From NCBI GenBank assembly GCA_024704765.1, contig JAKMXF010000077.1, forward strand, positions 62,001 to 126,000: 64,000 bases of DNA. Reading direction: 5' to 3'. The notes under the pieces are model-generated. The model was given only the letters and a program-made list of their open reading frames with translations, searched no databases and was not told the DNA's origin. This stretch comes from Oopsacas minuta (taxonomy: Eukaryota > Porifera > Hexactinellida > Lyssacinosida > Leucopsacidae). The position numbers and the translations under genes were made by a program. This document shows positions 49,801 through 62,471 of the stretch, one piece after another. How positions within the stretch are numbered: position 1 is the stretch's first letter; each line of letters opens with the position of its first letter.

Positions 49801-52800
49801 TAATGAAGATATTATACATTATGTATGTAACACTAACCGAGAAAAAATTATTCCAACACAACTAATTGTACGGTTACATATAAATGCTAGTAAGTCAAAG
49901 GGATATGCTCCACCCAATTCGAAACTTTCATACTAGGGGGAGTACAGACCCTTAGAAATCAAAAATACTATCAGAATTGTTCTATCTGACTGAAATTTTG
50001 TGCAATTAGGAATGGATTATGTAATTAGCTATTTAATGAGCGTTGTGTGGCTATAAAATATCAAATTATAAATACTTTTAGGGATGTAGCCAGGATAGTC
50101 ACAACAAAAAGATTCACTAACTTCTTTCAGGTATATTTCGTTTGGGGATTCAAAAATTCACTGTACAATCAGGATATGTAATTGTTCATTTGGTTGTGTC
50201 GAAATACCTATGCTCGGTTAGTGTATATATATTTGTTTATTCGCAATGGATTGACGAAACTGGAAGACCAAGTGTGCCAAATCTTTGACAGCTGGAGTAT
50301 CTTTTCTCAGACTTGGAGAAGCTAAAATATTGAAAGAAAATTCATACTAATGACAAGATATTATATTGTCATGCCACCATTGATTGTTGAAAACTAATAT
50401 ACCATGTATGTATATTCTTAGTCAGCAAACATCGCGAAATATGTAAAGATAATCATTTAGAAATATATACATACGAGCCTGGGCTCGTGACTTTGCGATG
50501 AAGTCGGCGAATTGCGCTTCGATGTACACACTTATTCTCCAAATTGACGGCCACTTTGAGTACTATATTATAGATATATTTAGAACAATGTAATTCACCA
50601 ATAGAAGTATATGGCATATAAATTCTTGAATATTTGTAGACGTTGAGATCAGGTATCTAAGTAAATTTTGAATTTAGTATTTCGCTTACTTTATATTAAT
50701 AAAGCAACAATAAATTAACATACTATGATTAATCCAAAAGTGTAAAATCGGATTCAGCACGTTCGATATAATTAGTGACGTTTTATTGAATTCCATTTAC
50801 TTCCTAGATAAACACGATAAATACATAGTAATGCAACAGCTTCAAAATTAGATACATTTATCCTTTCCTGACAACGAACAAACAAACAGAAAGACAAACA
50901 GAGAAACCAACAACAATTGAGATATAATATTATAGATATAGATAACAATATCAATAACTTGTTTCCTCAATGCCAATCCTGTTTCTGAAATCTTCAATAA
51001 AAAATTACTGCCCATACTAAAATATATCAATGTACTTCCCAGCTTTACTTAGGGCTTATTTAACAGTGTGGTAGTTTCGATTTCGAAAGGCATTTGCCAA
51101 AGTAACCCTCAAATGTTTAAAAATATTTTACATTTTATAGCAGTTCTCATAATCTTCGCGAATGATAACATAGCAATCTTTCTAAAATATACAGTTTGAT
51201 ACTCATTACGGTATAATATCAAATGTGTACATATGTATGCTAAATATTTCTAGAATTGTTTAAGGTTTCGTTCTGTGATCACTCCTTTTCATTCAATAAT
51301 TAAGACCTTCATCAGTTACTTCTCATTCTTATGTAAATCTTTTGCCGTTAACACATTCTTGTCCTATTCCGATGATAGTATCGATTAAATACAAAGTAAA
51401 AGAATCAAGGTCAAACAAAAATTAACAGTGGGCGAAGAATACAAAAACATTAAAGAATAAGGTTAAATTATGTCCAATAATAATCACCATAAACCAAGGC
51501 CTAAGTATTTTCGATGCTCACATTCACATTTCCTCATATACTTGTCAATGAAGTCAACATTCTTCGAGTGCCCCAACTTTGGCATATACCTTATGCATCT
51601 ATGATTTGTAATCGAATTAGTAAAACTCGACGCATAACTGACGTTTAAGTTGGAAAATTTAAACACCCTCACTACTGACAACTTCAACTGCTACATTCTA
51701 AAGTGCTAAGACTTCAATGAATAACGATTAAATATCTTGCTGAATTTGTTCCATTACTTCAAATATCACAATAAGTAAACATGCAGTAAGCTATTTAGGT
51801 AATACTGTATATTCAAATATATATTGCATTTTTGAAATTGTACCCTCACAGTCCACCCCTTCGGTAAATGCTAAACCCGTCTATTCCAAACCTTCCGATT
51901 ATTCAGTTCCCTGTCAAATAGATCAGGGTATCCACTTCCAATATCTCTGAGGTAACCCACAAGAGCATTCCTTTTCAAGGAGTGAAACTGTTTTAAGAAT
52001 TCCCTCATTTGTATATTAAAATATAGTTAAATTTCTAAGTTAAACTTCAGTAGCCGAAAATAACTTGAAGGTAGAGCTCCCCCAGCACTGAACGACTCTA
52101 CCCACATAATACGTTTTTTGGATGCAGAAAGAAATTTGTTCAGATGTTATATATTGAGTCCAAAATGTTAAGACCGAGTTTGCGAAGTATGGCACTGAAG
52201 TGGATCAAATAGAATTTCTACTTAGGACGGTCTATAGGCTAGAGAGCAGGCCTAACTCCCTGGAGGGGGGTATGAGGTGATAACTCGCAATTTTTGCATA
52301 ACTGGTCGGAAACTACGAGGCTGTGAGTAAACCAAGTCTGCTGAGGTGGCCTTTGCATGACAGTGACCTGTGCCTGGGAATATGATGCTAATTAAGCAAT
52401 GATCTTCAAGATCAGTGATGTTTTTCTCATCCAATATAATTTTAGGAACATTCCTTTGCTTTTCGATTGGGCTAAATGTCGCAATACCAGATTGACTTCA
52501 TTAGATGGGTAATTATTCTATGGTTGGATTTTAACTGGCTTTACTGTAAGAAAAATCACATACGATAAAGCTGGAGAAATATTTGTATAATTATTTCCAA
52601 GCTTAAATTCTAAATATAATGTTAATTGGGGAAAATATCGATGACATATTACCACACTCTTATGTTGTTATGAAAAGCATTCTGAAAAAATTTCAATATT
52701 CTGAAAGAGATAAATAATAGAGGTACCGAAATTAGGAAAATAATTTAGGTGCCGTTACCGACACTGTACCCAGTTCATAAAAATAAAATACATATACTAG

Positions 52801-54946
52801 ATTTGGGAAACTTGATAACTCTATAATTCCATATATATTGACTATTAATATTAAGTAGTACACTGTTCGAATATATTAATTTTCGAACCTTTAGCATTGA
52901 GAGATTTTTGAGATATTAAAACATTAATCTAAATGCATTTCCATAGTAACTTAGAAATATGGTCACATTTCATCAAAACTTCCAGATGTTGATAAAACTA
53001 TAAATTCCAATGACAATAATGTCTACAATTCTAGTGATAGAAATATATTCAGAATGTGTGAAATTTGCTTTGGCAAAATAGACTTTCAACATAAAAAATT
53101 GGTTATCCACACTGAAGATGACACAGCATAAGTGTAATAGTCGACATGTGTACGTCGGGTCATGTCCACATAAAGATACATCTCATCTCCGACTAATATC
53201 AATTGGCTATATATTAAGTAGGCTATGCACGAAAAATTGCGTAACATGTAATTTATATACAAAAATCATAATTCAATACAAATTTATGATAAAAGGTACT
53301 TAAAGTCTGTAGAAAATTCATAAACACAATCAAACCGGATAGTCCTATAGTTTCCTTGATATCAAACAATGACTGGAGCATGAGTTGAAACTTTAGCAAG
53401 TTCCGAGTTATCAGAATAAAAAGTTGCTAATATGGAAGGAATGGCATTTGAGTGTAATGTTATGCGAAGAAAGAATTTCTATATAATTATGGATATTGGA
53501 AGCCATGATTATAGATAGTCAATATTCATACATGCTTTCCTCAGTCTTTCTAACAGAAGTGCAATATCCAAACAGAAAATAACATCCCAATTGACGATCC
53601 AATAATTTCATATTGATAATATATTTTTTCAATTCTAATATGATGAATAAATTTCAAAATACTGAGATTCAGTACATTACCCTGCCTGTGAATCTATCTC
53701 GTCAAACAGCACTTGTCAGTTGCAGGCATATTTGAATTGGCGAGGTTAATCAATATATGACTATTGATCAAGATTACAATTTGCGAAAGGCTATCGATTA
53801 CAACACTTATAAGGCTTAGGAAATATACAAAAAAGGTAATCGAAAAATGTAGAGAAATATCAAAAATAGCTAGAAATATTAAAGAAAATTGGCGACTACT
53901 ATCCATACAGTGATAAACATGGCTGATTAGGGTAAAATTCCATATTCAAAACTCCAAGAAAGTCGCATTTCTGAATTTCTATTAGTTGAAAACATAAAAT
54001 TGTGTATTAGAAATAGAATTTTAGCATGCTCACAACTGTGTTATGAGCAGATAGGGAATTGAATATTCTCATGATATTGGAAAATTATATTCATCCTAAT
54101 AAAAGCTACTTTCAAAGTTATTTTCCAAGAGTTAGTTGGAATGGAACATAGACGTTTTGGTTGCAATGTAATCAGTATAACTTTCTATAATCGTAGAAAA
54201 GATTTGGGTAGATTCTCTTAGAAAATATTTCTACAAAGACCATTATTATCTAAGTACTAAATATAGAGTATATTAGAATGAACGAATCAGAAATTGGTCC
54301 AAACTATTTTTGAGCACACTCGAGGTCGCATGGCTTTACGGCTGAAACAGTTAGAGAAGATGTTTGCCTCAAGATTTTGCTAGAATAGGGCAGCGAAACG
54401 TAGCGTCCATGACCATACACCAACGGAAAATGCTAGGTTTATCTTTCGGACAATAGCCCCCTTATAGAGGAATTTAAAATTAACATGTTATTTGCTAATT
54501 AGCAAATCTGAAGATTGAAATGCATTTGTGTAATCGAATTAACAAATATGATTATTTAGAAATACCTTTATCCCTAAAATCAGTGCATTCCAAGGATACG
54601 TTTTGAAAGATTTATGGAAAAGACCAAATATCCTTGCATTCCTTTTTCAATATCTGATGAAATTTCCATCTCTCATCAATGTATTCCCATGCCCTCTGAT
54701 AGTTATTTGTGTGTCTTTCGTTGACTTATGCTATTAATACATCATTTGGATGGTAGAATGAAGAAATGGCTGCCTTCATATCATTAAGTAAATCTTCAAT
54801 GCATCGAATGCGTAACTCTTACTTGAGAAGATTGGGTATCAAATATATTATCCATCTAGTGATGACGGTACCACAACCATAGGTAATATAATAGGAAAAT
54901 GTTTTATCAATGTTAATTATTTCATTATTTATGATACATCGACGAT
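46886..54946. other. Long unassigned AT-rich stretch
   Basis: About 8 kb without a supportable gene. At 47670-47725 the sequence CAGTGGCGTAACTTGGAG, followed by a G+C-rich GGGGGTGCCAGGCACC, looks like the end of an interspersed repeat; no partner was found. CAGGTATTCCTCAATAT at 47595 is Tigger-like but also solo. A G+C-rich patch at 50475-50530 follows a TA-rich run. The open frames in the region are all under 90 codons and unrecognised. Confidence 0.45.
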
Positions 54947-55392
54947 GAATGAAGAAGACCGACTTGCTCTTAGCACTATTCACACAAACCTCTCAGGAAT
55001 ATTGCGGGTCTATAATTCTCATAAAAGGATAGACACTGTTAAAATCTACTCCATTTGCAAAGATACTTATGGGGAAATACATTGTAAATTCCTTGGGCAA
55101 ACATAACACCGTCTCTTCATAAACTACTTGTGCATTCTTCAAAATTAATCAGTGATTTAAATGGTGGTTTCGGATCGAAGACTCCATATAAAGAATGCAT
55201 GGATTCGGTAAACAAGCATGCAAGAAGATATAGGGAGAAGCTTACTCGTAAATTTTCTTTGAAGACAATGTAAGTGACATCTGCGTTAGACTCTTGAGTC
55301 AGAGTGATCCTATCCCTGCTCAATATTGTGATATATCAGAAGTCAATATGAAACATCAATTATCTGAACCAGAAAAATGGTGGAGACGTTAA
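54947..55392 (+). pseudogene. Second Transib transposase relic (C-terminal part)
   Basis: This is a C-terminal piece of a Transib (RAG1-like) recombinase, same family as 15291-19781. It reads NEEDRLALSTIHTNLSGILR and SICKDTYGEIHCKF, a stop at 55104, then after a shift ITPSLHKLLVHSSKLISD (the zinc-binding His pair; the other copy has ITPTLHRVLAHSEELL). Next come YKECMDSVNKHARRYREKL, aligned to SEEGSEACNKLLRKYREN, so the catalytic Glu position holds Asp. After a second frameshift it reads NVSDICVRLLSQSDP and ends at a TAA at 55390-55392. The N-terminal two thirds with the first two catalytic Asp are not visible upstream, so this is a truncated or heavily eroded copy. Confidence 0.75.
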
Positions 55393-58012
55393 TACTTAAC
55401 TCATACTCTAAATATAGTGTATCAATTAGTCATTTAGTATATGTCAACATATTAAATAAATATAGTAATATTTATACATAATTTAATACTTATCACTTAA
55501 AATTACAAAAAGCATAAATGATCACATGTGGTATGAAGATGGTATGGCATCATTCCAGAAAATTCGAAGCCATATATTCAACCTGATAGGTTTAATTGAC
55601 TAGTTTGGGTTGATAACCTACATATGAATAGTACATTATGCAGATCTACCACACACCTAAATACCTAATCTGACAATTTTGTCATTTTGAGCCACTGTGA
55701 TCCAATTGATAAATGTGATGTCAAACCTTTGTAGGTAACACGAAGTGTCAGCATTTAATAATACTAGAACTTTTGTGAGGTATGGAAAATCTGCTTCATT
55801 ATTAGCATTAGGGCTAAGCTAGTGGCACCCTACACTCAAAAGGGAAACTCCAACGAAAAGGTCAACATTCTTGACACAAAAATTATCTATCGTATAGCTA
55901 GTAATAGTTGATGTGTTTATGAAGAAACTAAATCGTTTGTTTAGTATTGTGTTTGAGTCGGAGGTCAAGTGGCCGAAATATTCGAAAATCCAATATATTG
56001 AACCTCTTAGAGCAAATCGATTAGCTAAAAACAGTTAGAAATAAAGCAGATGACGCATAATTCACCAAAGAAAGAGCATTGGAAACTTACATATAGTATA
56101 GGGATACACATTGCCTTGTTTTTGGCCAAAGTAATGGAACACTATACAACAAGTGACACATGGCACCAAACAGGTAGAGACAGAAGATTATTTTCCAATT
56201 TTGAAAATAATTATACCAAAAAGATGATGACAAACTATGGTTGTACTTCCTGCTTTAAGAACAGAATCTTGCAACGTAATTTTGCAGTAAGACACTTGGG
56301 TCACAAGTGGCACAATACTTTTGCCAGGCAGAGTAAACATCATGAGGCCAGTATAAATCTGCCTGAAAATTACAAAGATATTGCAAAACGTGAAATGAAA
56401 GTATCAGCAAAAATTCGAGTTTACGATAGTTGAAATCCCATGAAGTAAAAAATTTGTTCCGGGCCAAATATCCTGCTGACCTGTGTTGCCAATAATGTGT
56501 ACATTCATACATAGATTTGCAATGACATCTAGAATAACCAATTACAGCCGAAGCGTTACATTCGTAAACAAAAGGAACAGTAAAATTTTACCACTTCGCT
56601 TTGGCCTATTCCTGTAGCCAAATCGAGATTTTAATGCCTTTCTGACGTTCACAGAAATTTCCCATACTATTCAGTTAAGAGAATGGTCTCTGCCATGTTT
56701 TCCATAAAATATACTAAAATCGGTCTATGGCCGATATATCCTAAAAATGGGCGAATTTTCTTTAGTTCAAAATTGCCGGAATATCTTTCGATTATGCAAT
56801 AATTATTTCGAATTGCTTTGCTGATATTTATTACTGAAACTGGGCCCATGGATGAAATGAAACTCCAAAAATTGGGATAAATACAGTTCTCCCGATATTT
56901 TAACTATTCTGTAAATAGAATACCGTCTTTATATAATTTTAATTAAATTCATCAAATTTTGGAAGGTTATCAGGAACAAACTTAAAATCCATAAATTAGT
57001 TTCAATTTAGGGTCTAATTTGCTAAATAGGTGAATTTAAATGAAAGAATCTACGAATTTTTACTCGATCAGCATTATTTCGAAAATATTAAATATAAGTA
57101 GGAGTTACGTTTGTATTTATGTTTTGGGGATGCAATTTCCATCTATCTGAGAGGGTGAAGCACTCTCAGATTGAAATTCAGGACGGCCTGGCCGAAGCCA
57201 ATCTCTCCATTATGACAACGTCGCAGAACAAGGCAAAAGTCCCAAGTAACAGCTGTATCTGTCACCAATATTCAAAGTTGCTCTACTCTAACCGATTACT
57301 GCCGAAGTGTTAAGTTCGTAACAAAAAGGAAGAATACTAATTTATCACTTTGTTTCAACTTATTCTCGAATTGTGAGGCAGCCGAAAGATTAATGTTGGG
57401 GGGACCTTGCCCCCTGCGAGCACCCACGTTTTACTCAACGCAAAAGTAAACAATGACTTAAAAATTGTTTCAGGGATTGTTTAATTACACTTGCGAAATA
57501 TCAGAAATATTTGAGATTACATATTATATTTATGCCTACCTCACTGAGAGCTTTGCTGTTGAAATAACCAGCTTATTAATGGATATATAGGCATTTTAGA
57601 CTGGTGGCTCTAAGGGTTTGGGTGAGTTAGAAACCTCTTAATAACGCAGGTCCACAAAATTTAACTTCATTTTCCCATCAAGTATTAGATTGACATTTCT
57701 AAGCAAGTCTTTTACGCTGAATTCAAATCTGCTTTCAGATCCTTTCCAGCACGTCCAGTTATTTTCCATCTACAAGTCAACGATTTTTATGTATTTCCTA
57801 AATTTTTCCTGCTATTTTATGGCAGTGGCTGTCCTTTTGTCTTCTTGCATGATAGCCATCTGAAATAAATCAACGTTTCGATGTTTTAGATTAATGCCAA
57901 GATAATATCAGTTATTATCCTAGCTCTTACATATAATTATTCACATTCATGCATGTATCAACTACTCACAAATTAAGGGGAAATACATATCCATCTAGAT
58001 GTATAAAGGTAG
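55393..58012. other. Unassigned AT-rich DNA
   Basis: A 127-codon frame at 56050-56433 is the longest unassigned one in the window, but I recognise nothing in it. About 90 bases are repeated in diverged form, same orientation, at 56536-56620 and 57287-57395 (shared GCCGAAG...GTTA...TTCGTAA and a following TTTATCACTT-like part). No other structure was seen. Confidence 0.4.
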
Positions 58013-59680
58013 CTAACTAAATTTAAAGTGTTGAGAGTACGACTTCCTTTTATATATCTTGTTGGGATTATCTTTGAAGAGCCTCCAACAGTAATCGGAC
58101 ATCATATCCTCATTCCAGAAACCTTGGTATCGGGTTTCCATCTCCTGTATGTCTTGGTGGAATCTCTCACCCTGTTTACCACTTACAGCACCAAGGTTCT
58201 CAGGGAAAATCAAGGTGAGAGTGCAAGAAGTGAAGTTTTAGCGACATGCGACAGCCCATCTTCTCGCATGCGTTAAGCAAGGTTTCCACTCCTTCTCTGT
58301 AGTTGGACGACTTCTTGTTGCACAAAAAGTTTTCACAAACCCATTTAAAAGAATTCCAAGCACTCATTTCTAATTCGGATAATGTCTTCTCGAAATCTGG
58401 ATCTCTGAATACTTGTCTGATTTGTGGTCCTACAAATACTCCCTCTTTTACCTTTGCCTCGCTTAGTTTCGGAAATTTGCCAACCAAATGCAGAAATCCT
58501 GCGGAATTTGTTTTGCCCATTGTTTCAACGAATGTTTTCATTAATCCAAGTTTAATATGGAGTGGGGGTAAGAAGACTTTGTTTGGATCTACCAATGGCG
58601 AATGCTGTAAATTGGTTTTCCCCACTTCGTAGGTTCTCTTCGGACAATCACATTTTTTATAATCTTCACCAGTTGCTCGGCTGTCCCATAGACATAGGAA
58701 ACAACAATACTTTGTAAAACCTTGTTGCAAGCCCATCAATAGCCCGATTATCTTAAAATCACCGCAGATATTCCATATATGTGTTCTATACTGTATTGCC
58801 TCCAAAACTTCCGGAAAATTGACGAAGGTTTCTTGAGACAGACGGAGTGAGCAATTGGAACGCGGCTTTGGATTCCGTTATGCAACAGAACAGCTTACAA
58901 ACTGCGTTTTGACGAGTCGATGAAAAGGCACCAATCAGAGGAAGAATGTTCTTGTATTAGGTTTGCATAGAGTCCTTCGATATCATTACAATAGCACAGT
59001 GGACCATCAGTGGTGTAGTATTGAGCGAGATCGAAATTTCGTTTGCGATAGTGGGATACTAGGACATCTTTGTCGAGTAGGTTTTTCTGTTTGAGCCTGG
59101 ATGCAAGGAGTTCAGCTTTGTCTTTAGATAAGTCTAGATCCCTGACCAGGTCATTCAATACTCCCTGTGTAAATGTTTGTGGCTCTAGTAATTCATCTTC
59201 CGGGACATAATTAGCATCTGTAGAATCTGCATGAACATCTTCCACCATGTCAGACCCGATTTTAATTTGCTGTGGCTTGGGAATTGGGATTGGTAATGAG
59301 ATGTCGTGTAGAATTGGCCTGCGAGCAGAATCCAAGTCTGGGCAAACAAGAGCGTGCTTATTCTTGGCTGAGAATCCTGCAATGTCGATAAGGCAAAAGT
59401 AACAATCATCAAGGTGATTTTTCTGAGCCCCTCCAGACCATGGGTATTGCAAATGGCATTGAACTTTCCTTTTGTTCAACCAACCACGTAGTCCACTTGA
59501 ACAAGAAGTGCATATGACATGTGGGGCCCACGACTTGTCTTGGTCACCAAGTGGACATTGGAAGTACAATTTGTATATGTTCTTTAATTGATTTGTGATT
59601 GGTTGTCTTTGTGATTTTACGCAAAAAAGACCACAAACGTAACAGAAATTGTCGGGATGAGTTCTACAATTGCGATGCAT
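58013..59680 (-). pseudogene. Broken gene of a widespread repeat-encoded animal protein family, function unknown
   Basis: The start ATG at 59680 begins a 261-codon frame. Its N-terminus is Cys/His-rich: FCYVCGLF, GDQDKSWAPHVICTSCSSGL and KNHLDDCYFCL resemble zinc-binding clusters. An acidic linker follows, then LFIDSSKRSL and a TAA. After a frameshift the 58805-58200 frame reads WNICGDFKIIGLLMG, YCCFLCLWDSRATG and FLPPLHIKLGLMKTFV, and ends SLKLHFLHSHLDF. A last shift near 58205 gives NLGAVSGKQGERFHQDIQEM, TRYQGFW and a stop at 58013. I recognise this motif series from many arthropod and cnidarian predicted proteins that occur in multiple copies, which points to a mobile element. The Asp/Asp/Glu positions (IDSSKR, ICGD, GERFHQD) could form an RNase H-like catalytic site, but that is inference. 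No inverted ends were found. Confidence 0.6.
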
Positions 59681-60129
59681 GTTTATAATTTGATTTGCTT
59701 GAATTCAAATAAGTAAAGTCATTTATATTCCAGATAATTGAATCAGAATAGGCATGCTCATAAGGCAGTTTAGTAACTGGGTAATACTATACTACTGAAA
59801 GATGGATATTGGATGTCAAAATAACTGGACGTGCTAGAGAAATTCTGATCACAGATTCGAGTTCAGCATTCAAAAGTATGCTAAGATAAATGTATGTGAT
59901 CTCTGATGAGAAATCTTGCTGAATTGTGTAATTCTTCTAGACACCCATTCGGCCAGATGATATCACTATGCGTCAACCATTTCGTGCTCAGAAATACTTA
60001 AGCACAACTGAAATTGATAAATACTTGGATTTCTACAATACAAACCCTAGCAAAAATATGGTTAGAATCGGTGCAATACTTGCCTTGGAGAGTAAGAACT
60101 CTAAGAATACAACGAAACATTTAGAAAAG
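59681..60129. other. Unassigned DNA upstream of hAT relic C
   Basis: The 59968-60168 frame (66 codons) may be a fragment of the N-terminal part of relic C but has no recognisable zinc finger. Confidence 0.35.
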
Positions 60130-60790
60130 TGGAAAATAAAACATGGATTTCTTATGTTTGCGTCATAAAACATTTAGTATTTAATAGCTAAAACTGGTGA
60201 GCCAACCACTATTGGTGAAAAGTCATTCTTCCACAATTAAAGAAGTAGGACTACTATCATCCATGGAAATGGTCGAAGTATTATACAGTCATTACTCTAA
60301 AAAAAGATACAGTTACTGATGTCGAAATTCACTATATGACTTACTTTGAATTACAGAATTTTCACTTCAAATTGCTGAATCTACTCTTCCAGAAAATGAA
60401 GAGCAATTTCTTGTATATGTTCGATTCAATCAAGGGGCCGAGTTGCTTGAAGAAATGCCCTTTGCTAGAAGGCAGGTAACAGATTCAAAGATGAATCAAT
60501 TTTCAAAGTTGTGGAATATCTTTCCAAGTAAAGAAATCTCCTTTGCTTAATATTATTTCATTATTTATAGATGGTGCACCTATTTTGGTTGGTCGACATC
60601 GTGGCTATATTGATGTATGACACGCGCTGTGACTGAACTTTATGCTATTCACTGCGTTGTTCATCTCATAAATTTGGTCGCTAAAAATCTTAATGTGCGG
60701 TTGCATGATTCATAAAATATCGTCATTACTGTGCTAAACAAGATCAAATCGAACGCACTTAATCATAGGATATTTAGTCACCTTTGTGAT
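60130..60790 (+). pseudogene. ZBED5-like hAT transposase relic C
   Basis: Pieces in several frames correspond to the same protein blocks as relic A: IAKTGEPTTIGEKS, a middle piece near 60420-60520 parallel to RGELVEELLFARPL, and AIHCVVHLINLVAKNLNVRL, the CxxH region, near 60650. The nucleotide sequence can be followed alongside 31550-32160 almost throughout, with small insertions and deletions. Stops are frequent. Neither copy shows termini. Confidence 0.72.
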
Positions 60791-62162
60791 TGTCAATTAT
60801 GAGATTGCCGTCCGGAAAATTCTGGACATTATTAATGTCCGACACATAACAAATCCAAGTAAATGTATTCACTTCAAAATTATCTTGATCACAATATTTA
60901 TGTAATAACCTTGAAATATCCTTCTCTTTCCAATAACTATATGTTGTAGAAATTGACAGGGGTATATCAAGGTGCTAGGCGGGCATATAAAAGTGCCAAA
61001 TCATAAACAACAAAGAAGACAAATTGCTGATAATGAGACAGAAATTAGACAGAACCAACATTTTAACGCCCTAAAAGTGCCATCCCAAGAGGCTGCGTGC
61101 CAGGATAATGCTGGACCAGATATTCATGTATAAACCCCTGAAACAGAGACAAATAAAATTCTGATTTCTGAAATAGATTTGCCTGCAGTCAATATATCTG
61201 CCCTTCACAAATTTCTTTATAAAATTCGGAATTTTTGCATCTATTTTTTATCACACCAAGCAAAATGCAAGTAAGGAGATAATCTTGCGTAGCTGTAATT
61301 CATTAATACATAATCCTATTCAATCAAAATAATTCTTGGAGGAAAATCCAGGAGGCCAATGTCACAGTGCGAAGAAGAATAATCAGAAAAGGCACCCAAT
61401 ATATAGTATTGCACACAAGATCCAAGTCCAGATAATTTCAGATTATCTTGGCTATTCTTGATCTTATCATACATTTTTCTGCGATTAGACAAAATTTTCG
61501 GGCTACTTGGTTATTAGAAGCTAGTATTTATGATTTTTGAGATTTGAATGTGCTATGTTAACCTGGGATGTTGCAACATTAATGCGTTGCCATTGAAAAT
61601 TTCTGAGGCTTAAGAAGCGTCAGGATCCAGCATTCTAGACCTCGAATTCGAAAATAACAATAATAAATCAAAACACTTGAGATATCGTTTAGCGAGTGAT
61701 TATTATCGTCATATAAGGATGGCATAACCCGCGACCGTAAGCTAATATGGAATTTTACAAAAAATGTCATTATTCTGAAAATTTTCTATATCAGAAATTC
61801 CAAGACTTCTAGGTATATTTTTATTGCTTTACATGTATATTTCATATATTGTGAAATTTATGAATTGTCATCCTTTGAATCCTGAACTACACTGTCCCAA
61901 TTCCGTAGCCACCAAACAAACATTCTATATGAAAGAGTATTCTCATAGCTATGGTAATATCGACATGATGCCCACTCACAAATTGATTTTTGCTCGTAGC
62001 CCTTGCAAATAAAGATCTATAGGAAGGTTCAACATGAAGTGCCATCAATACTTAGCTGATTTGAGAACTTGCTTTATAGATGGCTAGTAATACTGAAATC
62101 ATGTGTCTACCTATTAATTTGAATATATTTACCTTCGGGACTAGTTCCCCTGAATTCCATTA
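60791..62162. other. Unassigned AT-rich DNA
   Basis: No gene is supportable; frames at 61579-61770 (minus) and 61824-62012 are short and unrecognised. Confidence 0.45.
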
Positions 62163-62170
62163 ATAGACGA

Positions 62171-62463
62171 CAGGGCTGAGTTAATTCATTTTTGAGTTGG
62201 CAAAATAAACTCATATAAGTTACTCAACTTATAAAACCAGACAATTTGTGCATCATAAACTCATCAACTCATTCAATTAATTACAAACTCAATTTGAGAA
62301 ATGAGTTGGTTGAATCAACACGATTTGAGAAATGAGGTGGTTCTATCAACTCAATTTCGCACGTACAACTCATTCAAACCATTCAACCTTTAAACATAAA
62401 TTCATTCAACTCATTAAAAAATGAGTTAATTTCATCAGCTCAAAATGAGCTGATACAGCCCTG
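62171..62463. mobile_element. Non-autonomous derivative of the 40781 hAT family
   Basis: The left end CAGGGCTGAGTTAATTCATTTT is followed by GAGTTGGCAAAAT; the right end read inward is CAGGGCTGTATCAGCTCATTTT. The interior is filled with CAACTCA/GAGTTG motifs in both orientations, as in the subterminal regions of the 40781-43738 element. The length is 293 bases and there is no coding capacity. The outer 8 bases (ATAGACGA and ATAATTAT) do not match, so the duplication has decayed or one end was rearranged. Confidence 0.8.
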
Positions 62464-62471
62464 ATAATTAT

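Noticed and set aside
54330-54480. 5S rRNA-like GTCCATGACCATACACC and a nearby GC-rich stretch
   Set aside because: No internal promoter boxes or secondary structure of 5S rRNA; resemblance limited to a few bases.
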